Shown in pieces: positions 25,881 to 34,897 of a stretch of DNA of 64,000 bases. The translations under genes were made by a program, and so were the position numbers. Numbering within the stretch: position 1 is the stretch's first letter; every line of letters starts with the position of its first letter. Location: contig NZ_JH636442.1 of NCBI RefSeq assembly GCF_000255705.1, positions 39,065-103,064 on the forward strand, in the 5' to 3' direction. Under the pieces are notes generated by a model that was not told where the DNA came from, ran no database searches, and saw only the letters and a program-made list of their open reading frames with translations. Origin of the DNA: Zavarzinella formosa DSM 19928 (lineage in GTDB: Bacteria; Planctomycetota; Planctomycetia; Gemmatales; Gemmataceae).

Positions 25881-27113
25881 TCACCTTACAATCAGCCCGC
25901 TCGGCCCCAACGTCACCACCGTGAAGTCCTGCATCGGGTGTCGTTCGAGGTACCCAAGGATCTTGTTCACGGTCAACCCGTTGACGGCGGCCTGAATTTC
26001 GTCGAGCGGGCGGATGCGGCCGAGATAGTACCAGTCGGCCGAGAGGACGCTGGAGCGGCCGCCGGTGGATTCTTGCCGCATGATGAGGGCTGATTTCAGG
26101 CCGATCTTCACGCGGTCCAGTTCTTCCTCGGAGATGCCGTCTTTGAGTTGGCGAAACTCGGCGAGAGTGCGGTCGAGCGTTTCTTGGGCCAGTTCCGGCT
26201 TGGCCCCGGCATAGCCGATGATCGTGCCGCGGTCTCGGTGCGATTCGTAGCTGGCGTACACCGAATAGCAAAGCCCGTGCTTCTCCCGCACGTTGCTGAA
26301 CAGACGGGAACTCATGTCCTGCGACAGCACGCCGACGGCCCCGCGAACGTTGTATGCCTCCGGGTCGCTCGTCGGGATGCTCGGGAAGGCGATGGCGATT
26401 TGCGTTTGCTCGATGTCTTTTTCAATATGCCCCGAGGAGGGCATGTGCGAACCGATCACCGGCGGTGTTCGCGGGGAGCTTTTCCAGTCGCCATAGAGCT
26501 TTTCGATCTCCCCCTTGAGTGTCGGCCAGTCGAAATCACCGGCGATGGAGAGAATCACATCCTTCGGCTGGAAATACGTTTCGACATGCCGGTGAATATC
26601 GGCGATGGTGACGGCGTTCACATCGTCGGCAAGGCCACGATTGTCCCGGCTCAACGGGTCGGGGTAATAGCGTTTGCGCAGTTCGAGCATCACCTTGCGC
26701 TGCGGTTCGTCTTCGGTCGATTGGATGTCCTGAAGACTCAGGGCCTTGGCGGCATCCAGTTCCGACTCCGGCAGCCGAGGTCGGCGCAATATATCCGAAT
26801 AGATGGCCAGGGTAGGAAGCAGATTCCGTGAAATGGTGGCCCCGGAAAGCTGGACGTTCATCGTCCCGGCCGATTCGCCCCGGTCCACGCCGAGGTTGTC
26901 GAGAGCATCCGAGAGTTGCCGGTTGTCGCGGTCACCGGCGCCGCGGGTGAGGAGGTCGGTCGCCAGAGTGGCGAGGCCGAATTTCCCGGCCGGATCGTAG
27001 GCGGCCCCGGCGGGGACGAGAAAGCCAAACGCGACCGACCGCACATGAGGCATCCGATCCGCGAGAAGGGTCATTCCGTTGGGAAGCTGATGCGTGTAGA
27101 TTTCCTGCGCCAC
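25881..27113 (-). CDS. M16 peptidase-like protein, non-catalytic partner
   Basis: The product is 410 residues from GTG 27113, which has GAGGA six bases upstream; an ATG at 27146 directly after the previous stop is the alternative but lacks a ribosome site. The opening IYTHQLPNGMTLLADRMPHVRSVAFGFLV is M16. At the position of the zinc motif it reads FGLATLATDLLTRGAG, so HxxEH is absent and it cannot bind zinc. It keeps the substrate-binding Arg and Tyr region of inactive partners (FSNVREKHGLCYSVYASY). It would pair with the catalytic protein encoded 100 bases downstream. A GNAT gene precedes it with no gap. Confidence 0.9.
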   Translation of the reverse strand: MAQEIYTHQLPNGMTLLADRMPHVRSVAFGFLVPAGAAYDPAGKFGLATLATDLLTRGAGDRDNRQLSDALDNLGVDRGESAGTMNVQLSGATISRNLLPTLAIYSDILRRPRLPESELDAAKALSLQDIQSTEDEPQRKVMLELRKRYYPDPLSRDNRGLADDVNAVTIADIHRHVETYFQPKDVILSIAGDFDWPTLKGEIEKLYGDWKSSPRTPPVIGSHMPSSGHIEKDIEQTQIAIAFPSIPTSDPEAYNVRGAVGVLSQDMSSRLFSNVREKHGLCYSVYASYESHRDRGTIIGYAGAKPELAQETLDRTLAEFRQLKDGISEEELDRVKIGLKSALIMRQESTGGRSSVLSADWYYLGRIRPLDEIQAAVNGLTVNKILGYLERHPMQDFTVVTLGPSGLIVR

Positions 27114-27146
27114 TGATTCCTCGCTCCGGGGTAAACCGCCGACCAT

Positions 27147-27707
27147 TCAGATAGTGTAGTCCGAAGGCTCGGTTTGGGTCTCCCGATAGATCGTCTTCAT
27201 CTGCTGAAAGCCAAATCCGTGATACAACCGGACGGCCCGGTCGTTCTTCGCGGAGACCTCCAGCCGGGCTTCCCGCATTTTGTGTGATCGAAATCCGGTC
27301 ATCGCGCCCAGTAACAGGACTTTTCCAAGCCCGTGCCCCTGAAAACCGGGATGAACCGCCACATTTTGGATCACGCCCGTGCCCCCCGGCTGCCCGAGAG
27401 CCTGAATGCACGCGACATATTCCGTTTGATACCGAATCAGCCAGGTGGATTCGGGAATGAAATCTGAATGAGACGAGATGACCCGCATCAGATCCAGACA
27501 GCTTTCATACCGGCCAAGATTTGGAAAAAGACGAGCGTCAATGGTTGTGCGGAATGTGCGGGCGGTGATGTCCGCATGCGGAATCATGTGCGATTCATCC
27601 CACGGCAGCAGAACGAAACCGGCGGGAAGCGTCACTTCCGGAAGCCACCCGGCAACAGCCCGGTGCATCCGAAAGCGTTTCACGTAATTGCGAAACAACG
27701 TGGCCAT
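27147..27707 (-). CDS. GNAT-family N-acetyltransferase
   Basis: The product is 186 residues. The acetyl-CoA motif A is clear: IQNVAVHPGFQGHGLGKVLLLGAM, with QGHGLG as the pyrophosphate loop, followed by LEVSAKNDRAVRLYHGFGFQQM (motif B, with the conserved Asn and Tyr). The N-terminal 60 residues are less conserved and may set substrate choice. The acceptor is unknown. It ends directly at the start region of the inactive M16 partner (TGAATG), suggesting cotranscription with the protease pair. Confidence 0.88.
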   Translation of the reverse strand: MATLFRNYVKRFRMHRAVAGWLPEVTLPAGFVLLPWDESHMIPHADITARTFRTTIDARLFPNLGRYESCLDLMRVISSHSDFIPESTWLIRYQTEYVACIQALGQPGGTGVIQNVAVHPGFQGHGLGKVLLLGAMTGFRSHKMREARLEVSAKNDRAVRLYHGFGFQQMKTIYRETQTEPSDYTI

Positions 27708-27805
27708 GATGCGGTTCCCCCGATGATCGGTTCATCGTAACCATTTGGGGGGAACCAGTAAAGAAGCTGCCGGAGGCGGGAGAAACAAAAGTGAGTGCCC
27801 GGCTC

Positions 27806-28807
27806 TTACCAACCGGCCCCGAGAACGTTTCCGTCGCCCGGTTGACAGGCGGCGATCCAGGTCGCGGGCGCGATGCCGGCGGCAACGGTCCGCACGCTTC
27901 CGTCGCCCAGGCCGACCACCAAGACGGAGTGGGGGCTTTGCAACACTTTTGAAATCGCCTTCGAGGGCGCCGGGTTGACTTGGAAGAGAGTGCTCGTGGA
28001 TGTCGGTGACGAGGGGTTGCTCGAATTATCTGAGAAATCGGTGTTCTGGCCTTGCCCGTACACCGCCGTGTAACCGGCCGAGTACCAGCCAAAGCCCGGG
28101 CTTCCGAAAGGTCCGTGGAACGTGTTGAGGAAGGCCCAACTGCTGTTGGTGCCCTGATTCTGGTAATGTTCGCCGATCATGATCGTGTTGGAGAGGCCGT
28201 CCGTCATCGAATTCGTCAGGGCCTTGGGAGCGGTCGCGTCCATCACCATGACGTTGGCGGCGTAATTGCTCATGCCCCAGACATAACCGGAAACCGTCGC
28301 TGTGCTACCGGCCAGCGAGGAATCGGAAGGGCAAATGTACGTTTTGATCACCGTGTTCCCGCCACCCACGCCGCCGGCATAGGCGTTGGATGAGTATTGG
28401 TACCAATAATAATTCGAAGTGCCGGGGATGAACCCGTTGTAAATGTCCGCGGTGGTGGGCGTGAACATGGCTTTATAAATGGTCCCCTGTTCGATGAAGG
28501 GGAGGATATGCACCATCCAAGTCCCGGCCGCCCCGTCTGCGGAGGTGTTGCCGGCGCCGTTGGCCGCCGTGCCGCCGTAGGGGGAATAGGTCGACGTGTA
28601 ATTGGCGGCGTTGGGCATCGCTTGGAAGTTGTCGTGGTAGCCGTGGACGGCCAGGCCGATTTGCTTGAGGTTGTTCTGACACTTCATGCGATTCGCGGCT
28701 TCGCGGATCTTCTGAACAGCGGGCAGCAGCAGCCCGATCAGAATCGCAATAATGGCGATCACCACCAGCAATTCGATGAGCGTGAAACCTGATCGACGCT
28801 TAATCAC
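27806..28807 (-). CDS. DUF1559 protein with type IV pilin-like leader
   Basis: The product is 333 residues. GTG 28807 is chosen because AGGAGA lies six bases upstream and the prepilin leader [19 protein letters not shown] then starts at once; the open frame upstream is not coding-like. The N-terminal methylation motif GFTLIE and hydrophobic helix are followed by the DUF1559 signature [28 protein letters not shown]. The C-terminal block ends in [11 protein letters not shown] and [11 protein letters not shown]. These are abundant in planctomycetes and are thought to be exported pseudopilins of unknown role. The promoter region is shared with the divergent GntR/LacI-type regulator. Confidence 0.95.
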   Translation of the reverse strand: MIKRRSGFTLIELLVVIAIIAILIGLLLPAVQKIREAANRMKCQNNLKQIGLAVHGYHDNFQAMPNAANYTSTYSPYGGTAANGAGNTSADGAAGTWMVHILPFIEQGTIYKAMFTPTTADIYNGFIPGTSNYYWYQYSSNAYAGGVGGGNTVIKTYICPSDSSLAGSTATVSGYVWGMSNYAANVMVMDATAPKALTNSMTDGLSNTIMIGEHYQNQGTNSSWAFLNTFHGPFGSPGFGWYSAGYTAVYGQGQNTDFSDNSSNPSSPTSTSTLFQVNPAPSKAISKVLQSPHSVLVVGLGDGSVRTVAAGIAPATWIAACQPGDGNVLGAGW

Positions 28808-29117
28808 GGCAAATCTCCTGTACAAATCACACGGGGGCCAGATCGGCCATTCATCCAAGACAGGCTACCGACACACTTTGAAGAACACAAGACAATCTGT
28901 GTTAAGATCGCATGAAGTTGCGAGCGATTTGTTCTGTTCTGTATCAATCATAATTCAATGCAGGTGAAAATAGACCGATTTGACTTGCTGGAAGATGTCT
29001 CGACGTTAAACTAAAAAGGCCAGTAAAATAATTGATTGGATCACCAGATTGCGGAACGAGCCACCAATCCGATCTGCCAACACAGCAAATGCCTTTGCCC
29101 CACTCTCCGGAGGCGAT
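28808..29117. other. Divergent intergenic region, AT-rich
   Basis: 310 bases separate the divergent DUF1559 gene and the regulator. The region is markedly AT-richer than the surrounding genes around 28860-29060 and must hold both promoters. Apart from the two ribosome sites (AGGAGA near 28815, CGGAGG at 29108-29113) I see no clear operator palindrome or small gene. Confidence 0.5.
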
Positions 29118-30263
29118 GTGTCTCAAACAGAACCGCTGATCGTCGAATCCGGTCCCAAATACGTCCATCTTTCCGAGCAACTGGCAAACCGCATCCGGGC
29201 CGGTGAGTGGAACACCGGGAAGGTGCCGACCGTCCGCGACATCGCCAGCGCCTACGAAGTCTCCTCGTTCACGGCCTCGCGGGCGTTGCATTTGTTGCGT
29301 GATCAGGGATTGATCGTCACGCGAGAGCGCTCCGGCTGTTACGTCGCGGCCTCTGAAACCCGCCCGGTCGCGGCCACCGAACCGGCGCAACTCGGGCGTT
29401 GGGCCGTCGTCACCCGCATGTCCCCCGGCCCGTGGCAAAGCGCGTCCGAGGCCGTGGTGAGGGTTGGGTTCGCGCGGCTTGAAGAAGAGGGAATCTTTGA
29501 CCTGCAATCATTGGACGTGCGCGCCGATTTGACGGTCGGCGAGATCGGCAAGAAAGTCGCGGCCTTCGCGGCGAACCGGGTCGAAGGGGTGTTCTATCTG
29601 CCGTCGCGGGTGAGCGAGGCGGCCCGCGAACAAGACGAATGGTTCCTGGCGGCCTGTCGGCGCGAGGGCCTGCCCGTCGTGCTGCTTGACCGCAACTTGC
29701 GCGGCGACAATCGCGCCCTCGATCATGACCTCGTCGCCTCCGACCACCACGACGGCGGCTTCCGCTGCACGGAACACCTGCTTGGGCTGGGCCGGAAAAA
29801 CGTGGCCTGCGTGATCGCTTCCCCGACCAGCGCCCACAACGACCGGCTGTCCGGTTATCTCTACGCCCTGGAGACAACCGGCGGCGGCCGGCCCCCCCGC
29901 GTCATTCGCGCGCCCGAACAGATGGAAGCCCGCGAGGCCTACCCGTGGATTGCCGCCGAGCTGATTCGCCTCGGGGTGGATGGCGTGATCTGCTATCAGG
30001 ACTACGTCGCCATCGGGGTGATTCTGGAACTGTTCCGGCGCGGGGTGAATGTGCCTCGTGATGTGGCCGTGGCCGGGTGCGACGACCTGCCAATCGGCCA
30101 GAGCTTCGCCTTGGGGGTGACCTCCTACACCTACCCTTCCGAGGCGCTCGCCCGCACGGCCTTCCGGGTCATGACCAACCGGATCGCCCATCCAAACGAC
30201 CCGCCATCCAAGGTGGTTCTGCCCGGCATACTGGTCGTCCGCGACAGCACTGTGCCCGCCTGA
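29118..30263 (+). CDS. GntR-headed LacI-type transcription regulator
   Basis: The product is 381 residues from GTG 29118, with CGGAGG five bases upstream. The N-terminus is a GntR winged helix (YVHLSEQLANRIRAGEW, PTVRDIASAYEVSSFTASRALHLLRDQGLIV) with a wing (RERSGCYVAAS). The C-terminal ~270 residues are a periplasmic-binding-protein-like LacI sensor domain (GVFYLPSR, LPVVLLDRNLRGDN, HLLGLGRKNVACVIA, GVDGVICYQDYVAIGVI, VPRDVAVAGCDDLPIG). This GntR plus LacI-sensor build is typical of AraR/XylR-like sugar-responsive regulators. Its target is not evident; only the divergent DUF1559 gene shares its promoter region. Confidence 0.9.
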   Translation: MSQTEPLIVESGPKYVHLSEQLANRIRAGEWNTGKVPTVRDIASAYEVSSFTASRALHLLRDQGLIVTRERSGCYVAASETRPVAATEPAQLGRWAVVTRMSPGPWQSASEAVVRVGFARLEEEGIFDLQSLDVRADLTVGEIGKKVAAFAANRVEGVFYLPSRVSEAAREQDEWFLAACRREGLPVVLLDRNLRGDNRALDHDLVASDHHDGGFRCTEHLLGLGRKNVACVIASPTSAHNDRLSGYLYALETTGGGRPPRVIRAPEQMEAREAYPWIAAELIRLGVDGVICYQDYVAIGVILELFRRGVNVPRDVAVAGCDDLPIGQSFALGVTSYTYPSEALARTAFRVMTNRIAHPNDPPSKVVLPGILVVRDSTVPA

Positions 30264-30310
30264 ACGTATGGCCGAAATTGGCTGTTAACTTTAAGGCAGA
30301 TCATCCGCCA

Positions 30311-30389
30311 TCGTGGGCGACGCAGCTTGCGTCGCTTCAAAAACTCGCGCCACACTCTTTTGAAACGACGCAAGCTGCGTCGTCCACGA
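30311..30389. repeat. Inverted repeat with nested palindromes
   Basis: Bases 30311-30342 pair with 30358-30389 over 32 positions with two transitions that remain pairable in RNA (G-U). Each arm contains the near-palindrome GACGCAGCTTGCGTC, so it can also fold alone. It follows the regulator stop by about 50 bases and is a likely terminator or a mobile palindromic unit. The 262-base gap up to the next gene holds nothing else I can name. Confidence 0.75.
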
Positions 30390-30525
30390 ATCAGAACATC
30401 CCCAAAGTACGATAACGGCGATCCAATCGCTTGATGGCAAGTGAGTCACCATCATCGGACACATCCGCCGGGGTAGAATCCCTAAAATGGACGCAACATT
30501 TTCTCGCTGATTTCAAAGAGCCCAC

Positions 30526-32154
30526 ATGATCGCGGAAAAGAAACGCCGCCGACGGCTGTTGATCATCCTCCCCTTGGTATTTGTCGGTCTATTCGTCTAT
30601 GCCGCCTGGCCGGGGAAGATCACGCACACCGTCAGCCCTGAAACCACTCATGCGACCGAACCAGTCAACGCGGAAGGATGGGTGGACTATGTCACCGCCT
30701 TGAACACACGGCTGCGAGGCGACATCACCCCCGAACAGAATGCCAATATCCTCTTCTGGCAGGCCATCGGTCCCCGGCCGGCGGGGAAGACTTTGCCCAA
30801 GGAATATTTCCAATGGCTCGGCCACCCGGCCCCGCCGGAAAAGGGAGAATATCTGGTCGGATGGGAGGACTTCCTTAAGGCGAAGCCCCCGGCCCCGGTC
30901 GAGGACGAGGCGGCGCGAGACGACCTGATCGACCCAATCGATCCGACCGTCCGTCGGGATCGCGCCAAGAAATGGCCTTGGGCAGCGGCAAACGATCCGG
31001 ACACCGCCGCTTGGGTGGCGAAGAACACACGCCCGCTGGCCACCCTCGCGCAAGCATCGGCGCTCCCCGCCTATTACAACCCGATCGTGCCGGGCAGTTC
31101 CCCGCCGGGGAACGGTTTGTTGATGAGCAGCCAATTTCCCAACGTCCAGATTTACCGGGAATCAGCGATCTTGTTCGTCTGCCGGGCGATGATGCACCTC
31201 GGCACCGGCCGGCCCGACGAGGCGTGGCGGGATTTGATGACATGCCACCGGCTTGGCCGTGTGATGGAGCGAGGGGGCACGCTCATCGAATATCTGGTCG
31301 GCGTGGCGATTCAATCGATTGCCATTCAAGGGGAGACGGTGTTCCTCAGTCAGACAAAACTGACCATCCCCCAACTCACGGCCTGCCGGGACGACCTCGG
31401 GCGTCTGCCGCCCCCTTCCCGCGTCGCGGAAAAGATTGATCTTGCCGAGCGTTACTATTTGCTGGACGCCATGCAGATGGCCGCCCGCACCGGGACGACC
31501 TCGATCATGGATCTCCCCGAATTGGGAGGCTCCGAAAACCCCGACCGTCCCCGGAGCCGCTTGTTCAGCCGGAGCGTGAACTGGGATCCGGCGTTTCAAC
31601 TGGCAAACACGTGGTACGACCGATGTGTTGCCGTCCTTCGTCAAGACGACGAACCAACCCGCCGACGGGAGATGGCGGCCATCGAACAAGAACTGAGCGC
31701 CATGAAGTCGGATGCGACAACAGCATGGACCACCCACTTGCTCGGGCCGAAACAACGAGGGGAAAACATCGGAAAGATCATCGTCGGCTTGGTGCTTCCC
31801 TCGTTGGACAAGGTATCCGTGGCGGATGTCCGCTCCAGACAACTGCACCATCAACTGACGGTCGCCTTTGCCTTGGCCGCTTATAAGGTCGATCTCGGCC
31901 ATTACCCGGCCAGACTGGCGGAACTGGCCCCCAAGTACCTGCCCGAGATTCCAAAGGACATATTTACGAACAACGAGCTGACATACCGCCGCACCACCAC
32001 CGGATATCTGCTGTACAGCGTCGGAGCCAACCACATTGACGACCAAGGCCGGGACCGGGACAGCAATCCCCCCGGCGACGACCTGCCCCTCGAAATGCCC
32101 GCGAAGGAACCGCCGCCGCTGGAGAAGCCGAAACCAGTCGATCCGCCGGAGTGA
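30526..32154 (+). CDS. Membrane-anchored protein of unknown function (paralogue 1)
   Basis: The product is 542 residues. KKRRRRLLIILPLVFVGLFVYAAW is an N-terminal signal anchor with the bulk outside the cytoplasm. A helical TPEQNANILFWQAIGP block and WLGHPAPPEKGEYL follow. The C-terminal ~90 residues (AFALAAYKVDLGHYPARLAELAPKYLPEIPKDIF to GYLLYSVGANHIDDQG) resemble the end of pseudopilin-type planctomycete proteins. A proline/glutamate-rich tail closes the protein. It is a tandem duplicate of the next gene, 44 bases downstream, with matching order throughout. I do not recognise a function; the gene pair is the main clue. Confidence 0.8.
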   Translation: MIAEKKRRRRLLIILPLVFVGLFVYAAWPGKITHTVSPETTHATEPVNAEGWVDYVTALNTRLRGDITPEQNANILFWQAIGPRPAGKTLPKEYFQWLGHPAPPEKGEYLVGWEDFLKAKPPAPVEDEAARDDLIDPIDPTVRRDRAKKWPWAAANDPDTAAWVAKNTRPLATLAQASALPAYYNPIVPGSSPPGNGLLMSSQFPNVQIYRESAILFVCRAMMHLGTGRPDEAWRDLMTCHRLGRVMERGGTLIEYLVGVAIQSIAIQGETVFLSQTKLTIPQLTACRDDLGRLPPPSRVAEKIDLAERYYLLDAMQMAARTGTTSIMDLPELGGSENPDRPRSRLFSRSVNWDPAFQLANTWYDRCVAVLRQDDEPTRRREMAAIEQELSAMKSDATTAWTTHLLGPKQRGENIGKIIVGLVLPSLDKVSVADVRSRQLHHQLTVAFALAAYKVDLGHYPARLAELAPKYLPEIPKDIFTNNELTYRRTTTGYLLYSVGANHIDDQGRDRDSNPPGDDLPLEMPAKEPPPLEKPKPVDPPE

Positions 32155-32198
32155 GAATCTCGTCGAAACACAACCACTTTGCCAAAGGCCGCTATCGC

Positions 32199-33836
32199 AT
32201 GACCACGGAAAAGAAACGCCGCCGGCTGTTGTGGGTGTTGATCGCCACGCCGATTATTCTCTTCTTGCTGCTCGCCTTCGCCGCCCTGCCGGGAAAGAAC
32301 ATTTACACCGTCAGCCCCGAGACCACTTACGCCACCGACCATGTGGGCGACGACGGTTTCGTGGACAACATCGCTGCCCTCAACACCCGCCTTCGCGGGA
32401 ATACCACTCCCGAGCAAAACGCCAACGTCCTTATCTGGCAGGCCATCGGCCCCCACCCGGAAGGCACCACCCTGCCCGATGAATACTTCCGGTGGCTCGG
32501 CCAACCGGCCCCGCCGGAGGAAGGGGAATATCTCCTACCTTGGTACTACTTCCTCAGGGCAAAGACGCCTGTGGCGGTCGAAGAAGCGCCTCCCAAGAGA
32601 GATGATGAACCTAGTGTTGAAGAGATTCGAGACGCCCGGCAGGCTCGGGCGCAAAAGTGGCCTTGGAAGGCGGCAGACGAACCGCTCCTTGTCGAGTGGC
32701 TCGCCAAGAATTCCCGTCCCCTGGAGCTGTTCGCCCAAGCCTCAACGCGGCCGGCCTACTACAACCCGCTGGTGCCAAAGCCCACCCCGGCCGGGATTGC
32801 CCCCTTGATCAATTGCCTGTTGCCCACCTTGCAGTATTGTCGGCAGGCGGCGCAGTTATTCGTCTGCCGGGCGATGCTGCACCTCGGGGCCGGCCGAACG
32901 GACGAAGCATGGAAGGACCTGATCACCTGCCACCGATTCGGCCAGGTAATGGAGCAAGGGGGCACGGAGGTTGAGTATCGGGCCGCCGTGACCATTCAAT
33001 TGATCGCGATGAATGCGGAGACAGTATTCCTGAGCCATGCGAAACTGACAGCCCCGAGGCTGGCGGTCTGCCGGGCCGACCTCAACAATCTTCTTCCTCC
33101 CCTCCATGCCGCTGACAAGATCGATCTGACCGAGCGGTTCTCGGCGCTCGACACACTCCAGTGGATGGCTCGCACCGGATCGGAAATCTTGAAACTACTC
33201 AATCGCGGGGCAGACACTGCCTTGGCGGAACCAGTGGCGGGGCGTCCATTTTCCCGCAGCACCGATTGGGACGCGGCCATGCGGTTGGCCAACGGCTGGT
33301 ATGATCGCATCGTCACCGCCATGCGAATCGAGGATCTCCAAGCCCGCGAACAGGCGATCAGGGAGTTGGAAGATTCATTGAAAGACCTTTCCAATGAATC
33401 CGAGCAACAAGCATGGGCCATGTCCATCCTCGGCGCGAAACAACGAGGGGAACTCTTCGGAAAGATTGTGATCATCCTGATGCGCCCGTCAACACGCAAG
33501 ATGGCGGCATTGGAGACACGAACCATGCAACAGCATCGCAATCTGGCGGTCGCCTTTGCCTTGGCCGCTTATCAGATCGATCAAAGCCGCTATCCGGCGG
33601 AACTCACGGATCTGGCCCCAAAATACCTGCCCGAAATCCCGAAGGACATCTACTCCGGCGGCGAATTGAAATACCATCGCACAGACACAGGCTACATGTT
33701 ACATAGCATCGGCGAGAATCGGATCGACGACCAAGGCCGGGGAAAAAATGATGCTCCTCGCGGCGATGACGGGGCCATCGAAATGCCGTTGAAGGAGTCA
33801 CCGCCGCTGGATTTGCCGTTCTTCGGAATTGATTGA
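32199..33836 (+). CDS. Membrane-anchored protein of unknown function (paralogue 2)
   Basis: The product is 545 residues. The ATG at 32199 is preferred over the open frame from 32151 because it aligns with the paralogue start (MTTEKKRRRLLWVL against MIAEKKRRRRLLII). It shares the membrane anchor, the block TPEQNANVLIWQAIGPHPEGTTLPDEYF, the LFVCRAMLHLGAGRTDEAWKDLITCHRFG helical region and the C-terminal YPAELTDLAPKYLPEIPKDIYSGGELKY. The duplicate differs mostly in the hydrophilic middle and C-terminal tail. It is probably cotranscribed with the first copy. No function is assigned. Confidence 0.8.
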   Translation: MTTEKKRRRLLWVLIATPIILFLLLAFAALPGKNIYTVSPETTYATDHVGDDGFVDNIAALNTRLRGNTTPEQNANVLIWQAIGPHPEGTTLPDEYFRWLGQPAPPEEGEYLLPWYYFLRAKTPVAVEEAPPKRDDEPSVEEIRDARQARAQKWPWKAADEPLLVEWLAKNSRPLELFAQASTRPAYYNPLVPKPTPAGIAPLINCLLPTLQYCRQAAQLFVCRAMLHLGAGRTDEAWKDLITCHRFGQVMEQGGTEVEYRAAVTIQLIAMNAETVFLSHAKLTAPRLAVCRADLNNLLPPLHAADKIDLTERFSALDTLQWMARTGSEILKLLNRGADTALAEPVAGRPFSRSTDWDAAMRLANGWYDRIVTAMRIEDLQAREQAIRELEDSLKDLSNESEQQAWAMSILGAKQRGELFGKIVIILMRPSTRKMAALETRTMQQHRNLAVAFALAAYQIDQSRYPAELTDLAPKYLPEIPKDIYSGGELKYHRTDTGYMLHSIGENRIDDQGRGKNDAPRGDDGAIEMPLKESPPLDLPFFGID

Positions 33837-33861
33837 CCAAGCACGCCGACCGGCGGAAACA

Positions 33862-34824
33862 TCATTCTTTTGCCTTTGGCTTTTGCTTCTTGTTCGCCGC
33901 CTGGGGTTTCTTCACGTCTTCCTCGGTCAGCGTCAGGTTGGATTCGGGGCCGTCGTCTTGCAGGATTTTTTCAGCCAGCAGCCGGTTCATCGGGGCGAGG
34001 ATGCTGAAATGATCGCCCCAGTTGACCGGCAGGAAATGCACGTTGGGATTGCTCGTCGCCCGCGACATGTTTTGCAGACACTCGATGTTGCCTTTGCGTC
34101 CCCCTTCCAGCACAAACACGGGGCTCTTGATGCCTGAGAGCCAGTAGCCCGGCGACCTCAGTTCCACTTCCTTGCGATTGGAATGATTGAAAGGCAGAAA
34201 TTCGGCAGGGTAGCCGGACACGTCGTCCACCGGGCCGAAGGAGAAGACGGCCCGGAAGCGGTCACTGCATTCGGCCACCAGCAACGCCAGCGTGCCGCCG
34301 GTGCTGTGGCCGCCCAGATAGATGCGGGCGGGATCGACGTATTCCTGCTTGGCGAGGAAGTCGGCGGCCGCCAGCACGTCTTCCACTTCGCCGTAGTAGC
34401 CTTCCTTAAAGCCCGGATTGGTATTCCCGCCGCGCAAAGCCGGGAACATCATCATGATCCCGGCTTTGCGGTACTGGCAGGCGGATTCATCGCCGTCGGC
34501 CGGTCCTTCTTCCCAACATCCCTCGCCAATCGAATTACAGTCACCGCCGGTGATCCAAATGATGGCCGGACGCTTTTTGCCGTCCTTCGGGTCCGGGCTG
34601 AGGTATGCGGACATGTTGCCGGCCGGGGAGGCGTATTTCACCACTTGAAACACCCCGGCGGGAGGCGTGTCAACCGGATGTCTGATGCCCGTCTGCGCGG
34701 GGAGTTTCGTGACAAATCCCTTGCGGGCCTCGGGGAGCGTGGACGGTTTTTCGGTCTGATTTCCCGGCCGGTTGCACCCGGCCAGCATCAAGAGTCCCAG
34801 CAGGGGAAGAATGAGGGGTTTCAT
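33862..34824 (-). CDS. Alpha/beta-hydrolase lipoprotein (prolyl-oligopeptidase-like)
   Basis: The product is 320 residues from the ATG at 34824 (AGGAGA upstream), giving a clean lipoprotein signal MKPLILPLLGLLMLAGC. The hydrolase domain has the oxyanion region IIWITGGDCNS, the nucleophile elbow LGGHSTGGTLAL and a late histidine in NWGDHFSIL, consistent with an S9-type peptidase or esterase. An unusual charged tail (NKKQKPKAKE) ends the protein. It would sit on a membrane leaflet facing the periplasm. An MFS gene lies 73 bases upstream on the same strand. Confidence 0.85.
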   Translation of the reverse strand: MKPLILPLLGLLMLAGCNRPGNQTEKPSTLPEARKGFVTKLPAQTGIRHPVDTPPAGVFQVVKYASPAGNMSAYLSPDPKDGKKRPAIIWITGGDCNSIGEGCWEEGPADGDESACQYRKAGIMMMFPALRGGNTNPGFKEGYYGEVEDVLAAADFLAKQEYVDPARIYLGGHSTGGTLALLVAECSDRFRAVFSFGPVDDVSGYPAEFLPFNHSNRKEVELRSPGYWLSGIKSPVFVLEGGRKGNIECLQNMSRATSNPNVHFLPVNWGDHFSILAPMNRLLAEKILQDDGPESNLTLTEEDVKKPQAANKKQKPKAKE

Positions 34825-34897
34825 CTCGGGAGTCTCCTGTCGGAAGATGACACGATGAAAAGCGATTTGCATATCCGGGCATTGGCCCGGTTTGGAT

